Shown here in pieces: positions 23,701 to 38,700 of a DNA stretch of 64,000 nucleotides. The notes under the pieces were generated by a model, which was not told the DNA's origin, did not search any database, and saw only the letters and a program-made list of their open reading frames with translations. This DNA comes from Prostheceraeus crozeri (Eukaryota; Platyhelminthes; Polycladida; Euryleptidae). Position numbers and translations under genes: made by a program. The stretch spans positions 248,001-312,000 of the forward strand of contig CAJQUW010003469.1 of the NCBI GenBank assembly GCA_907163375.1, written 5' to 3'. Each line of letters starts with the position of its first letter. Position 1 is the first letter of the stretch.

Positions 23701-26700
23701 TTTCGCACACATTCCCATGTTATTTAACAGTAGGCCTACTGTAGATACGTTGTCTATACCCACTGCTTTGCCCGGTTTTAGTTCTTTCATGGCTTAGAGA
23801 GCCATGAGAGCTTGGCTGGTCATGAGGGAACTTCTTCGAGTCCATCATGACTTTCTTTTGGCTCTTGCCGTTTTTGGAGGTGTTGACTTGCAATTTGGTT
23901 GAGAGTCACCTTTGCTTCCTTCGGCCGTGTCGTCGGGTCGCCTTGCACTTTGCTCATGGTAGCACAAGCCTTCTTGCTGCTCCTCGACATTCTATCATGT
24001 CTTTCCACGTATTTTGCCATTCTTTGGAGATGTTGTCCATTAATTTTCTGCCTTTCTCGATCGTGTTCGCAAAAGGATCCATGTTGTAGAGCGACTGATG
24101 CTGTTGATACTGGGCAGCATTTTAATTGGCAAGGCCAGGAATGTAATTAGTTCTGCATCCTCTTGGAATATATCTTCTCGCTGTCTTGAGGGTTGTTTCT
24201 ACAAAGGATTCATAGTTGTCAGGTGTCGCGTCAATCTTGTCGAGTCGAATGTCAAGTTCGCGTTTGAAACCATTCCAGTTTGCTTTCTTGCAGTTAAATC
24301 TCCGTTTGAATGAGACTGATTTTGGTCCAACAATGGGCTTGATCTGAATACCGATTAGGCGGTGTTGGCTGCACGGCAGATCATCTAGGACAATCTTGCG
24401 GCAGTTCTCAGCAATTTCCTCACTAACTGACGCGAGATCTCGGTTATAACCTATCTTCCATCGTGCACTTCTGAATGAAGTTGGTAGTTTGGGGTCATGA
24501 ATAAGGGTAAGCTTGTTGTTGTCCATCAATGTTTCCATTTTATCTCCGTTGTCATCAGTTTTCCTATAACTCCAAGTTGTGCTGTGGCCGTTGAAGTCTC
24601 CTATGAGAATGTGTGGCTTGTTTTGAACAGGGTCTGGCAGGTTGAAGTCTGCGTTCGGTGGTTCGTACACACAATTGAATCTCACGTTCAGTTCGACGGT
24701 GATGACCTCCGTCATATGTAGAGTTCAAGCGCTGGTCCTTTCTTCTCTTCTTTTTTTTCTTTCTCCGTCCGTTGTTGCACTGTTTTTGGGAGTTGGACGT
24801 TTGATGATGTTCCTCCAGCGATCCCGTTCGAGAGCATCATCTTCTCGAATTTCTTTCGTAGACATATCTTCCTTGGTGTTATCGAACTAGGTTTTGCGTG
24901 GTCTTCCTCTGGGACGTGTTCCGCTTTCGTTCAGCCGCAGAACAGAGCTGAGAGCACTTCCTTCACTCATCGTTTTACATGTCCGAACCGCCTCAGTCGA
25001 CGCTCAACCAACAGGTCTTCTAGTGGTCTGAGACCACATCTCTAGCGACTTCGGTGGTTGGGATGTTATCATTCAAGGAAATGTCAGCCATGTAGCGAAG
25101 CATTCTTCGGTAGCAAGAACAGGCATTGAGTGAGGTTCTGAGTCAAACTCCAGGACAAGGCCCCGTGAAGAAGTACGGATCTGATGCAGGCGGTGTAGAC
25201 ATTTGATCGGCACTTCAAAGGGATGTGTGCATTTCTGAGGAGGCTTGCTAACTCTCTCCACTTATTCCACGCCATTGACATTCTTTCTCGGACTGTGCGT
25301 TCAGAGCCTCCCTCGCTCGTGATAAAGTCGCCGAGGTAGCAGAAGTTGCACCTTTCCACATCGAAGCTCGCCTTGACAAATATGGCACTACCGTATTTTC
25401 TGTTAGGGATTTCGGCTGCAGGTTTCATTCCTGCGATGGTAGGTACCAGATCGTCGTGCCCCCTGTGAGTCTCTTGAAGACAGAGAACATCGCATGAGAG
25501 ATTGCGGCAGACGTTCGCGAGAATTGCAGACTTAACTTCGGAGAATCCTTCCACGTTTGATGAGAGAATGGTCAGGGCCGTGCTTTGGAAAGTGTGACAC
25601 TGACGTCGGAGGCTCGCGTTATTCGAGGTCGGCATTGAGTGTGATGTGGTGTTGCATAGATTGGTGTTAACCAGGGTCGCCGCGTGGAGGATCTTTGCAT
25701 GACCCCAAATGATAATAGTATGATTCCACAAAAGTGTGTTACGACTGAAACTATCAATCGCCAAGCTTTATTCACTATATGGAGCATGCGATGACTAGTC
25801 CTATCACAGAAGTTAATGGCAGGGAGAAATACATTAAAACTAAAGTATAAGAATAGATAAGTCATTGAAGTCATTATTTGAGTCATTTATTTAATGTTCA
25901 ATTTCTGAATGCCACTTTTCTTTTGAAGATGTTATTTCAGGTACGATGTTACAGTTACCGAGTGAGCATTTATACCTCTGATTTTAATCGGAAAATTTTT
26001 CCATAAAACTAGGGCCGTGTGAGTCGGTCTTTTGCCAATCCCGATTCGAGTCGGGTAGAATTTTCATGTGCAAGACGGTAAGAGATGAAAATGTGTATGC
26101 AATTTAGTGATAAGTAGGCCTGTCGCTTTTCTTAACATGAACACAAAGGGCAGCACTCAGTCACTTGATTGTCTACAGAACATAATAGAGAGGCATCTAT
26201 GTAGTGCATTTGTTACATATATAGTGCTATATGTCTACTAGTCTCCAAAGTCAGAGAAGGTCACTATTTATGTCAATAACTACAGACGTGAGTGGAGCTT
26301 GTATACTTACATTCTAACATCGCATTATCACGCCAAAAATGCACTTTTTCTTTCACTTACAGAATATCACATCATGTCATGTCATCTACCAGTTGTAGTA
26401 CGAATGAGTTGTGGATTGCTGACTGCTACGTCATCCTATGTTACATGCTACATTATTTTACATCACACACTAATGTTAAGTACAAACATATTTCAATTTC
26501 TAGCCAAAAAAATCTGTTTGCCTAAACTAAATGGTTTTGTTAATTTTAGTGTGTAGGGCATTGGATAAAAAAAGGAAAGTAACACTTGGAACAAAACTCT
26601 ATACTACCAACAATTTCAGTTTTTATACCAACTGATGATAAAAATCACACTATATTATTAACAAAAATATTCACGTAAAGTTCGAATTACAAAAATTCAG

Positions 26701-29700
26701 TTCTTCGGAGCTGCTGTCAGTGAGCAGCGCAAATGATTCGTGATGACAGTTCTAACGAAATTTGCTTTATTCACTGCCTTCGTTTGTTGACTGCATTGCA
26801 AAAATACCAACTAACTTATGAAGATTTCTGAAATTGGTGTCGGGTAACCACTGTTTCAGTGATTGTGCATTAACGTTTTGTCCCTTCTTGTCTTTTTTCG
26901 ATTAAAGGATATTTGTAGCCTCCAGTCCTCGAACTTTTTTGACACACCTCGTGTATAGACAATTCCATAGCAACGGCACTTCATTTCAGACGATTTCCGC
27001 AACCGTGATTACACGTGCAGCCGAGCCTATGGTTTCTATTTTGCAGTTTCTACATGGTGGTATTTATTTGCATCACCAAGTTGCCGAATCCGAAGAGAAG
27101 CAGTTAATTTAATTATTTGAAGCAGTGATTGGCTGGATGCCCTTCCCACGGAATTCTTATGACACTATCAGGCTTCGACCTCAAAACAAAAGAGCTTTAG
27201 GCCAAGCACTTTACCACTGTGCCACTGGGACCTCGAAGACAACACTTAACATTCATTGTCTTTAGAAGAAAGGTTAAACCCATCTTGTAACATAGACAAT
27301 GAATGAAGACGTTCATTATACTGTAGGCTGTTTTAAAGAAATTTATAATTATAATGTAAATTTATAATATTTTGCTCTTTAATCACTTAAACGAAGAAAA
27401 AAGTTAGCTTTGTGCGAAAATCACATGCTGCAGCAGCAAATTGTAAGATTTGTTGCGATTTTTTGTTTTAGAACTCAGAGTGCATGCTTTTTGCAAACAA
27501 CCATATCCTCTCATGTTCGGAAGCGCATTTGGCACGGAGACTTGCATATGACAGAGTTGTTATTTATCCCACATCATTCATTTTGTGCTGGGTGTTCAGC
27601 AGGGCTCCCACTCCTGCGCAAATTTTCAAATTCTGCGCAAATGCGCAAATTTTTAGGAAATTCCAATTTTCTGCGCAAATTTGACAATTTTGTTGTAAAA
27701 ATGTTAAATTAATAATTAATATCGATATGGTATCCATGAAGTTTCTATCGTTGAAAATAAATTTTCCTTTTCATGCTAATTATATGGATGTGAATGGGAC
27801 GAATTCATCGGATCCGACAGCATCGTATCGTCTTTTCTATGACGTTATATCGTCTATCGTTTTCTATGACACCGATTTGGTTGTTTTACAACCACAAAAG
27901 TTCTTTTCTTATGCTATTACATAATGTTAGTTTTTTAAAGAATTTCTTCACGGTTCAAAACATAATATCGACTGATTATTCCGAATAAATCAAAATGCCT
28001 ATTGAGTTTTAGTAATCATGCAAAATAAACGTCATAATTATGCTACGTTTACTTAAGTTTGAAATATTAGCTTACAATATAAGCTTCTAACCATCAACTG
28101 TCTCGAGCGTTTTTATTTCCAAAGTCATATTATTTCCAAAACAAATTCATTTTAATTTCATCCTCGATATCATCATTAATAGAGAACATTTCTGTCTTTA
28201 TCGACAAAAACTTATTAATTGTATGACAAATATTTTATCGACATCTATTATGTTAGACGGTACCTAAATATAATTCCACGATAGGAAACTTGGCCCGTGA
28301 AACACCTTTAAAAAAACTGCATAATTGCGTCTACACTTCCGACTAGTATACCTTCTTTTAGTATACTGCCACTCTTTGTATATGCACATTCATTTTAGAG
28401 TTGTTTTTTGTTGTTTTATGTTTACAATGCCAAAAATTCTGTTTAATATATTTCGCTGTTTCGTAAGATTTTTACGTTTAGATCTGCCCATATTGTATCG
28501 AGATTTCAAATAAATAATTGTTTGAATACCATAATATAATAGATATCATAAACATGACTTTTCCTTTGTTTAAAAAAACTATTACTGGATACATCACTTG
28601 TAGCTAGTAAGTATCGATAAATTACATGCTTGACTAGGCCCTACAATTAATTACATACATTATTACAAGTAGGGCCTTATGCCTAAATTACAGAAGTCCT
28701 ACTTAACTCTTAGATAACTATCACATGATATAATAAAATATTGATTGACAATCATTTAGCAGTTCATTAGATCAAACTTTGGTCTACATTGATATTTTAG
28801 AAATGCAATAAGATAATAACTTGAAGCAATTAAATAAATCACAAACACAAAGATGGCGACACAGGGGGTCTAGGCACAAGAATTTCGAATATTTTCCCTG
28901 AAATCAAAAGCTGCGCAAATTTTAGCAGCCTGTGCAAATTTTCGCAAATTATGGAGTGGGAGCCCTGATGTTCAGCAAGAATGCAGAGTGTGCGACCAAG
29001 GCCGGCGCGGCCAAATAATGTACGACCATGAAAGCGGCATGCATAATTTGCCGCTTTCAAGTGGTCATTCATGTCCCGACTTAGTTTCCGCGGCGATGCT
29101 GTGACTTTTCAATTTCCATTTTATCTAACTACTGTTATGGATGCTCATCTTGGAGAGCAGTATGTATTTAATGCAATGATTTCCTAGAGTGGAGTGAAAC
29201 AAGTTGATGAAGGGTATATTTTGATTTATTTCTGTTAAAGTAACGGCATCTAGGTCATGATCTTGAGCAAGAAATAAAATCTGAAGCAGTTTTCATGCTT
29301 TAGATTCACGTCATGAGAAACAATTTTAATGTGCTCACATACATTGAAGGTGCAAAGCAGTTATTATTGTATCTTTTATGTTCTTCTAAAAGTTGATCGC
29401 GACATAATTTCTGAATCTGTTGACATTCTTCTGATTACTATCTTTGCACCTTATCTAGTCGGATCGTTAACAATAATCAAACAAGATGTACGCACGCATC
29501 AATGTTGGAGAAGTAAAGCACATTTTGTAATATGCATCACCGTTGACTTGTATTTAAATGCTGCTCTTTTTGTTGGCACTTGCAGACAGACATTGTTTCT
29601 CAACTTCTAAATTGTAGGTCTATGTTAGATATTTTGAATAAAACTCCGAAAAAAATCTTCGAAAAAAGTTGTCATGTAAACTTAATCTATCAGTTAGAGT

Positions 29701-32700
29701 TGAGACTAGGGATCATAAAACTCACATATGAAAAATCTAATAAAGCATATTAATATTAGCGATGAAATGTATGACTGACGATCAAAGTTGCATGATGTGC
29801 ATTACAAAGATTTTCGGGAGATGGCTCGAACAGCATTTCGATACCATTGAGATCTTCGTGGATAACCTCTTCTCGTTCTGATCACAGAGAGATAGTTCAA
29901 GGTCGCATCAGGTAGTTCGAGGGTCCCGAGCCTACTGGTAATGCTTTGGGAGGCAAGCCCGATCAACTGCTCGAAAGAAGACAGTACAGTCCCAATGCCA
30001 CGGACATGCTTGGGTTGCTTTACTGAGGGGTTTAACCGTACAACTTTCCTCTGTGACCTATCTGACTTGTACACATTGTTGCGGCAAAGGGGTTCTCATT
30101 TGGATTTCATCAAACTTTTTTGATTTGAAATGTGCCTACAAGTGTCTTTTTATTACATTATTTATTACAGCTTTGCTTCTATTATTTATATTTTCGTAAT
30201 GCCTTTCCAAGTTTCTTGTAACACCTTGGTGAAGCATGATTTTTGTTTACTTAATTGACATTCTACGAAAAATCATTATAATGAGAAAGACACAAAAGAA
30301 ACGTAGTCAAGCCATCAAGCTTAAAACCCCTCTCAAGATTAGCTTTAGGAACGTATGAGGACTGAGGTCCAATTGCGTCGACATCAACATCTCCCTCCAA
30401 GGTCATCAGATCTAGTCCTATCGGAATCCAGGTTAGATCCCTGTGTCTTATCAAGCGGTGTTGCTCCTGATGGATACATATTTCACCGGATGGATAAAGT
30501 ATAGACATAGTCTTCATATGCCAATAGTCGCCCTTGTTTTAGTATCTCCGCTTTTAAGGAAAATAATAGGCAAAAGATCGATAATGAGACCCCTGGGTTC
30601 CATTAATCTTTCATATGTTTTTATCTTGACTTGCAAGCAAAAGATATTCACGTTATTTGCAGGTGAAAATAAATCCTATTGTTCGTTTCGATTGGGATAA
30701 GCGCGCATATTTCGGGCGTGTTATTGCAGTTCACAAGAATGGCCAGTTTGTCGCATATTCCTTGAAGCCGGCAACTAGTCCTGGTGGAGGTGGAGCTGTT
30801 CGTGTAATTCATATGGCGACAGCCATCAAACAGTTAATGAAGGTAAACAATTTTTATTTGTTTCTGAATGTGCACACTGTACAGTATTACTTCATAAACT
30901 CGCAAATAATAATTCACAGATTTCTGAACTTTGTACTGTAATATGCATCTTTTTAGTTAGGTATTGCAACACTTTCTGATTCGTCACGCATGCAAGCTAC
31001 CAGATGGAGGATCATTCACTTTTTATATTATGTCCAGCAAATACATTCAATCCCATCAATTCTCTAATGTAGTAATTAGTTGCAATTCCTTTTCATTTGC
31101 CATTACAGGTGCGCCCATGCAGAATTTCAACCAGGTTATTTTTCACTGCAAAGTAAACATTTCAAACACTCACTATAATTATTCACAAATCCATCAATCC
31201 CGAACTGAGTGTTCATCACACCAGCAGCTTGACATGCAACTGTCAGCACCCATCTATCGAATATTTTCATTGACATTTTATAACAATCATTGCCAGATTC
31301 ATGCAGCGACTTTCAGTTATTTGTATTTGTCACTTATTGCTCGACTCAAATAATATCAATTTCACCCAAATGGCCTGTTATATCATGAAATAATAGGCCA
31401 ATTTTGACAAATGTTGATCCGCAAATAAGCTTAGTCGTTTTTGCTAAGTTTTGTTTAGTCCTTTTTATATGTACAGCGATAACTGCATAAAAGCAAAACT
31501 AAACTGAACACCCATTTGGGGTCAAGTCCTTCAAAATAGGTATAAATTTATTAAAAAAAAGCCTGGTTGTGGACTGAGTTTCAGCTAATTTGGATAGAAA
31601 GACGGCAACTACTATTGTAACCAGAAGAAAAATGATAATAAGCTTCAAAGTCCAATTTGAACTCACATGAGCATCCAGAAAACGATCGCATGGGGTCCAT
31701 TTCAAGTGAAAAATAAGAATCCATGTCTCCAGATAAATGAAATGAAAGTGATTTAATCTCGATACCTTGCGGTTTATTGATTAGTCATAAAGCTAGAATG
31801 AAGAAACAAATCCAATTCCAATTTAGACGTCCTTGATTGTAGAATTAAGACCGTCTTATTTGCTATGTAATGCCATTGTCACCGAGTAAGTCGATTTATC
31901 AGCCAAAATTTCACCTCATTTCTCTGTAGAAGTCGTTCATCGTTCATATATCTTCAATTCCAAATTATACAGTAAATTTTAAGCCTTCTAATTGACTATG
32001 TGATGCCATTGAAGAAGGCGCACTTCACCGTCCATCTTCACACTCCCAGCAAAACGGGAATTTAGGTGATTCCTACGGATCATGATTTGGACTCGCAGAT
32101 ATCTCAAGCTTGACACATCTAAAGTTCAGAGCTGTATGGGCTATGTAGAAACTTATCACAGATTTGATCCTTTTACAGGTTAAAATCTTGGATTTTTATG
32201 CAATAGATTATAGGTTCAACAACAATTGCATACATTACTTTTCAAATGATCAGCCGAAATCGTCTTGTGCTATTAAGGCTCATTTTTTGTAGTCAATGAA
32301 ATTACATTATTTTTCAGTCTTTCAATGCACTAGAATGGCTATTTGAGGCTGTCATTTGAAAACTAAGATGTCTTCTATCAATGTGTTTATGCGCTTTTGT
32401 TGCTATAACAGTAAAAAAACATGCCTGGAGATGATGCATGGATTTGTATTAAATATTGTAGCATATGTACATGTAGGCACAATGGCTTGGAATGGCATTA
32501 GTATCGCCTACGTGCACTTCACGAGAGAAATAGTCATACTGCGATAATTCAAAAGATGGTTGCACGAGACGTAGAGACGTACTGGTGTAACAGATTGGTG
32601 CAGCAATCATAGAGACTTTTTTAATGATGAAGTCCTATACTCGTATATTCTCTAATAGAATAATTCGAATCAACATTATTGTATCAAAAGTAGACCACTA

Positions 32701-35700
32701 AAATAATCGCTTTCCAGCTTCTTGTAGGGCTTAAGAGGTTAAGGAAAAGTAACTTGTAAATGTTGATTTCTGCCAGTGCAGTTGAGCATGTTTAGATAGA
32801 AGAAGTGATGCCCATCAGGGATCGCAATTTTCCGTTTTTCCGTCTTTTCCGCTTTTTTTTACGAAATTAGTCTAATATAAATATTTCAGATTTATGCATT
32901 TAAAACCCCATTTTAACCGATTTTCCGTTATTTTCATTGGGTGAATTGCGATTCCTGATGCCCATAGACCATGGGCGGCACACAAGTGCAATTCTCACAA
33001 GGCGGGTTTTTGCATGTTTTTTTTGATGGTGCACATTTTTCATAACTAGTGACCGCTAGTGACACTGCGTCAAAAACTGTTTTGAGATATCAGCTTGGGA
33101 AAAGTAATATGATCCAAATAAATTCCCAGTTGCTGTTAATTATTGTAATCGATTTCTAATATGTTTTTATAACTGAATGAAGAGTAGATAACTTGTATGC
33201 TTTCAAATGCAAATGTTAAAATCAATAGTTAATATCGTTCAATAGTTTGTAGTAATGTTCATTGATGTTATCCCTAGATGCTAGGAGATTGAAATTTTAG
33301 CAGGTTTCACCACCTACAGGATTGAACGTATACACCGCCGGTCAAACTACGCAAAATCTAGAACGATTACATTGGATATGTCACAGTAAATAATAGTTGT
33401 AGAGCACTTTGTATGTAGATTCCTCGAGTTTCAATCTCTAGAAATGTAAGCCGTTGTCATTGCACGGAAATTCCTGAAATCCAAAAATTTTAGTTAATTG
33501 TAATTGTTGGTTAAAAGAAGACGAGGTCAATAAAAATACGAGTATATATTGGAAAGCTTTCGTTAAAAGTCTTTTTCAATCCAAATATAACAACAATCTT
33601 AAACCAAGCAAAAAAGAAAGAAGGAATCTAATCCAAGTCATCATATCTAAAATTAAAACGCTGATACAAAAAGCAGACACTATGTAAAAATGGACAAGAT
33701 ATCTAAAGAATGTTGTGGTCATCAATTGCACATAACTTTAATACTAGGTCTTAAAGATTTCATGAAATTTCTCTCACAGACTTCACGCTCATAGACATTG
33801 GCAAAAAATTTCCGTAAAATTTCTATTTTGATGTCACAAGATGATGGATTTAATTGATGAAAATGCTGGTATGCAAGTCTTATTTTACTATTTAAATGTT
33901 CTAAAATTCGCTTCCTCATAGTGCACTGAGTTTCACCAATATAAGTCTGTTGACACTTGTTGCAAGTGATGTCGAAAGCTTTCCAATATGTTTTTATTGA
34001 CCTCTTCTTTTTCCTTAAAATAATTTAGGTGAACAATGGTGAACCATATGTATTAATTGTTGAGTGTACAGACCGTAAAATTAGGTATAACATCCTTGAA
34101 ATCGGCCGTTGGTGTGGCGATACTTTGACGGTTTTCCTGTGCTTTAATCACTCGGAAAAATCTGTTTTCATCACGATTTTTACGTGCAGTATTCAATGTT
34201 CATAAGTCATAAAATCCTGCTTATGTGACCTCAGAAATATCGTAGACTTCTCTGAATTTGAACCCAACTGACTGGTGTGGTGGTGAGGGTTTAATCCTGC
34301 CAATTGACACAGTCGCATGTAAGATGTTGCAGCTCAGTTGGTTGAGCACAGGTCTAGTTAACCTGGGTCGTAGTTTCGAATCCTGCCAGCCGCACAAATT
34401 TTTGCATGGCAATTTGATCTATCTTCTTTCATTTCACTCTATTGTTAATAGAAAATATCGTGAATGCGAGTTGCATTGACATACTCTTTTTATAAAAGAC
34501 TCTGCCTAATGTAAATATTGATGTTTTGGAAGCATGAGTCAAAGAGACAATGTGTGCACTAAGTAAGTATGTCTTTTGTTGGGTATGTCTTTGTATTTTT
34601 AGATATGAAACCCACAGAATAATGCGAAATACATATCACCATTCGAATTTGTAAAGATAGAAAAATTCAATATTACATGAAAAGACATTATTTGACGTTC
34701 AAATTTCAAATTGCCATTGATAGTACAGTAGAATTCGCATATATCGGCGCCTCAAGGGACAGACGAAAACCGCCGATATACGCGAACCGCCGATATATGC
34801 GAACTCCCTGAATTTTGAAGTTTTGTGAAATCTACACTGAGCTCTGAGATCGTGCCATGCATCATACAATGTATATACGTGTATTGACTCATGAATTATT
34901 GCGTTGCTATACTTGAATACATGTACATATTGACTTATTGTCCAACATGTACAGTACATGTACATGTACATGTAATTGTGTCTATGTAATCAATAGATAT
35001 CTAAAAATTGTGCCTTTCTGAACTGATGCTTGCAACGTAAGTATCGCAAACCGGATATCACTATGTTTGTCAAAAACTGAGTATGCTTTTTGAATCAAGA
35101 AGATTGAAGCTTCTTCATGCCTACATCCTTACCTGCTATATGAAGCACAAAACAAAGAAGAGTATGCATAAATCAAGACAATCTAAGTCAATCAAGATGC
35201 TGCTAAGAGTCACGTGCAGGCGAAACCGTAGAGATGGATGGGGTGACGAGCCGCTTTCTGTCTAGAGAGAGGACATGCATCGAACTCAGCAATGTTTTCG
35301 ACGGTAGCTTGTGCTCCTTTGATGACGCAACAGTCACTAAGTCAGGTCTGACAATAGCATCGTAGGTGAAGGCGTTAACAATGCAATCATCACGTCGAAT
35401 GAAAGACTAATTATGTGAGAATTATCAGTGAGATACAGTGGCAAGCCTACTTATCTTTCCTCGGCTGCTAGATTCTACAATTTTGATCAAACCCCCAAAC
35501 ATGATCGAGATGAATTGTAGAAGATCTAAATTTTCACATGCCACTAGAATAGTTAGAATCGGATAGTCCTAACAGAATCTACAGCCATCCGCGTCCACAT
35601 ATACTGTCATTCTAGGTGACTCTTCTAGGCAAAACACATCGCTTGAGGATTTCCAGGAAATCCGCCGTTATAAACGAATTTTTTTCTGTCAGGGAGAGCG

Positions 35701-38700
35701 AAAATGCGCCGATATAGGCGAATCGCCGATATAAGCGAACTCGATTATATGGAAAAGATGGGAAATTCTGCCGGGACAAAAAGAATCCGCCGATATATGC
35801 GAATTCTACTGTACTAAAATTAACGCAGAATATTATACTTATAACACCGCATAGATATGCTTGAGTAAAAGTTTGCAGAAATACTTCAGTTATAATCAGG
35901 GCAATTTTTTTTGACTTGTCAAAAAAATGGGTTAGGTCAAAAAAAGTCAAAATTTATGATTGTAAGATTTTAGCTAAAAGAAGAACAGTTTTAATCGCGA
36001 TTGCGACCGTCCCTTTATCTAACACCGGCTGGTTTGCCTTTTCTAGCACCTGTTCACGAGTTCGCATCACCACTAGAACTATTTAACCTCTGTACTGAAG
36101 ATGCCCAAAGTGCGTGTTAATCTCAACAACAAAGCTCATCTGTACGCAAGGGAAACGCCGAATGAGTTTCGCGTGAATCCTAACGATGACCTCTTTTGTG
36201 TATTTTGCTGCCAAATAGTGAGCTGCGACAAGCGCTTCAGGGTGGAGAGTCACCAATCATCGGCGAAGCACAAAAAACAGCTCTTGGCGAAGGCGGAGGA
36301 GAAGAAACCCCAACAAACCTTCTTTCCAATTTTGAAGAAAGATTTCAAGAGCAAGTTGGTTGAGGCCTTCCTGTCGGCGGACATTCCTCTTCATAAGCTG
36401 CAAAACCCAAAGATCCGACAGCTCCTCACTGATCTCGGGCAGCCTGTTCCGTCAGAGAGCGCTTGTCGAGCGCACTTGGACTCGTTAGCTGAAGAACAAA
36501 TGAATCGGTTCAAGGAGCTTCTCCACGGCAAAAACGTCTTCATCGTTGTTGATGAAAGTGAAGTTTGCGGTAGCAAATATCTCAACATTCTCATCGGCGA
36601 CTCAAAGATGCCAGAGACTACGTACGTCGTGGACTGCAGCGTGGTCGAGACTGTTAATCAGCAAGTGGTTGTAGCGAAAATCGACGATGCGCTCAAGAGG
36701 ATGGACATCCAAAGAAATAATTTCGTTCTGCTACTGTCCGATGCGGCCAGATACATGACTTCAAGCACCGCGACGCTGAAACTCCTATATCCGCAGCTGT
36801 TTCATATTACCTGCATGGTGCATCTTCTACACAACTGTGCTGAGAAAGTGCGCAGTCACTTTCAAGACGTCGACAGCCTCATTTCGACGATCAAGGCAGT
36901 GACAGTTAAGAACAGGAACCGCTGCAGCATGTTCTCTAAAATTGGGACTCCGCCACAGCCAGTGCTCACTCGCTGGGGTACATGGTTATGTGCGGCCGAG
37001 TATTACGCCAAAAACTTACCGGAAGTGCGCGACATTGTCAATTCCTTCGAAGGAACAGGTATCCTTGTCAGTCGTGCTAAAGCTGCTGTCAATGATGCCA
37101 AAGTTGCAGAGTTACTCGTGAAGATACAGCGCGATTACCAGGAACTACCGAGACTGATCGAAAAGATGGAGAGTTCGAAATACACTCTCAAAGAAGCCCA
37201 CGATGATATTACGACGCTACACTTTAAATAGGACTGTGTGGGCATCGGTGCTTATATTAAAAAGCGCATGCTCAAGAACTGTGACTTTGATGACATCATC
37301 AAATCGAAGCAAGAGAACGTGTCTCCAGCCGTATACGCTGAACTTCAGTGGTGCCAGCCAACTTCTGCTGCAGTTGAGCGGTCATTCTCTATGCTGGGTA
37401 AGCTTCTGCGCAAGAACAGACTTCTCTTGCCTGAAGATGTGTGCAAATATTTGTCTTTGTACTACTACAATAAACTGTAATGGAATAGAATTCTAGATTG
37501 TAAAATTTTTCGTTTTTTAGGTCAAAATTTGTCAAATTTTATCGTTTTTAAAGTCAAAAATTGCTGTTTTTTTTAGGTTAAAAAAATTGCCCTAGTTATA
37601 ATGAAACATTTTTGAAGAGTCAAAAAGTATACATAGATTCATAAAAACGGAAAAGTTTGAAAATACAAATTTTAAATTAGATTTTTTGGCATGAAGGTCT
37701 TCGAATCATGCAGAATAGGCACTATCATTTGAAAGAGGAGACTCGTAATATGGCATCTGGTGGATTTCTAAAAGTCTTATCCATCGGAACATGGAAAAGT
37801 TGAGGGGAGGGGGCACGTGCTGAAAATCACCCAGTCCTGAAAGGGTTACATGCTTAGCCAATAGAGGAATGCTGTCTTACATCATCAGTCTCACTGACAA
37901 GACGAGAGTATTTAGACAAATAAATGCTTGACTTCTTAATTTTGAGACTGCAATTTTTGTATTTTCCAGGGCTTTAATGGACGTGTGGTGGATCTGGACT
38001 TCTCATGTCGTGATCTGCCAACTTTAGCTTGCATCGATGAAAATGGCCTGGTCGTTGTATACACAATCCATCTTATCGATAATAACCTCGATGCTAAACG
38101 AATACTGCAGATCGCCCCAGCATTTCCTTACAGCAATAGCAGTGAACTTCGTCGTTTACGTTGGTGTCCATACGTGCCATCACCAGAAAGTTCAGGTACA
38201 TCATGGCTGGAAGCTATGTTGGCTGTCTCTCATCGTTCAAAACTTGAGCTGTTTGATGTCGATATGCTCGCACAGCAGTATGATAACCTCACAATCAAAT
38301 CGGAACACCTGAAACAAGGATATCTCTCCATCGAGGAACATACTCAGGTAAATCGATTTTCGCAAATCAAATATATGCACTTGTTTTCCACTTTGATCCC
38401 TATGTTCCAAATCTGAATAATCAATGATCTCACCATTTTTTTTTGTGAATTTTTTAGTTATATGGGTAGGCAAGACAAAACGTGAATTCGCAATAATCAC
38501 AGTTGTCGATAGGCCCTATCTACCCTTTTTGTCTTCCAATCTTGAATGCGACGTAAATTGCTACGGAAATGCACCTCTCCAGATACAGACAGTCTCAAAT
38601 TCCGAATTAGGAACCTTATTAGCATGTAAACCCATATCTGTAAATTATCTATGTTAAGATCCTGTGCTGTCTGGCCCTACCCGGTTAGGGATGGCCAAGT

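Larger units (their letters stand above)
22172..25670 (-). mobile_element. LINE (endonuclease-RT type) with two nested insertions, in EDC4 intron 2
   Basis: Read on the minus strand. The AP-endonuclease N-half comes first (25670-25370: LSSNVEGFSEVKSA, VLCLQETHRG), then a foreign insert, then the endonuclease second half (24715-24200: NVRFNCVYEPPNAD, ILIGDFNGHSTTWSY, LPCSQHRLI). A linker and RT fingers follow to about 23450 (WQNTWKDMIECRG, LNRISPTIDDDLVPEQA), then a second insert. The palm and C-terminus are at 22905-22172 (YADDLCTA, NPSKTQECAFHLRNRET, GVPLQHYEYPVYLGATLD). The clade is uncertain, I/Jockey-like. Frameshifts and stops throughout; inactive. Confidence 0.8.

Noticed and set aside
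34325-34395. Functional tRNA-Thr gene
   Set aside because: D- and T-arms are recognisable but the acceptor stem does not pair.
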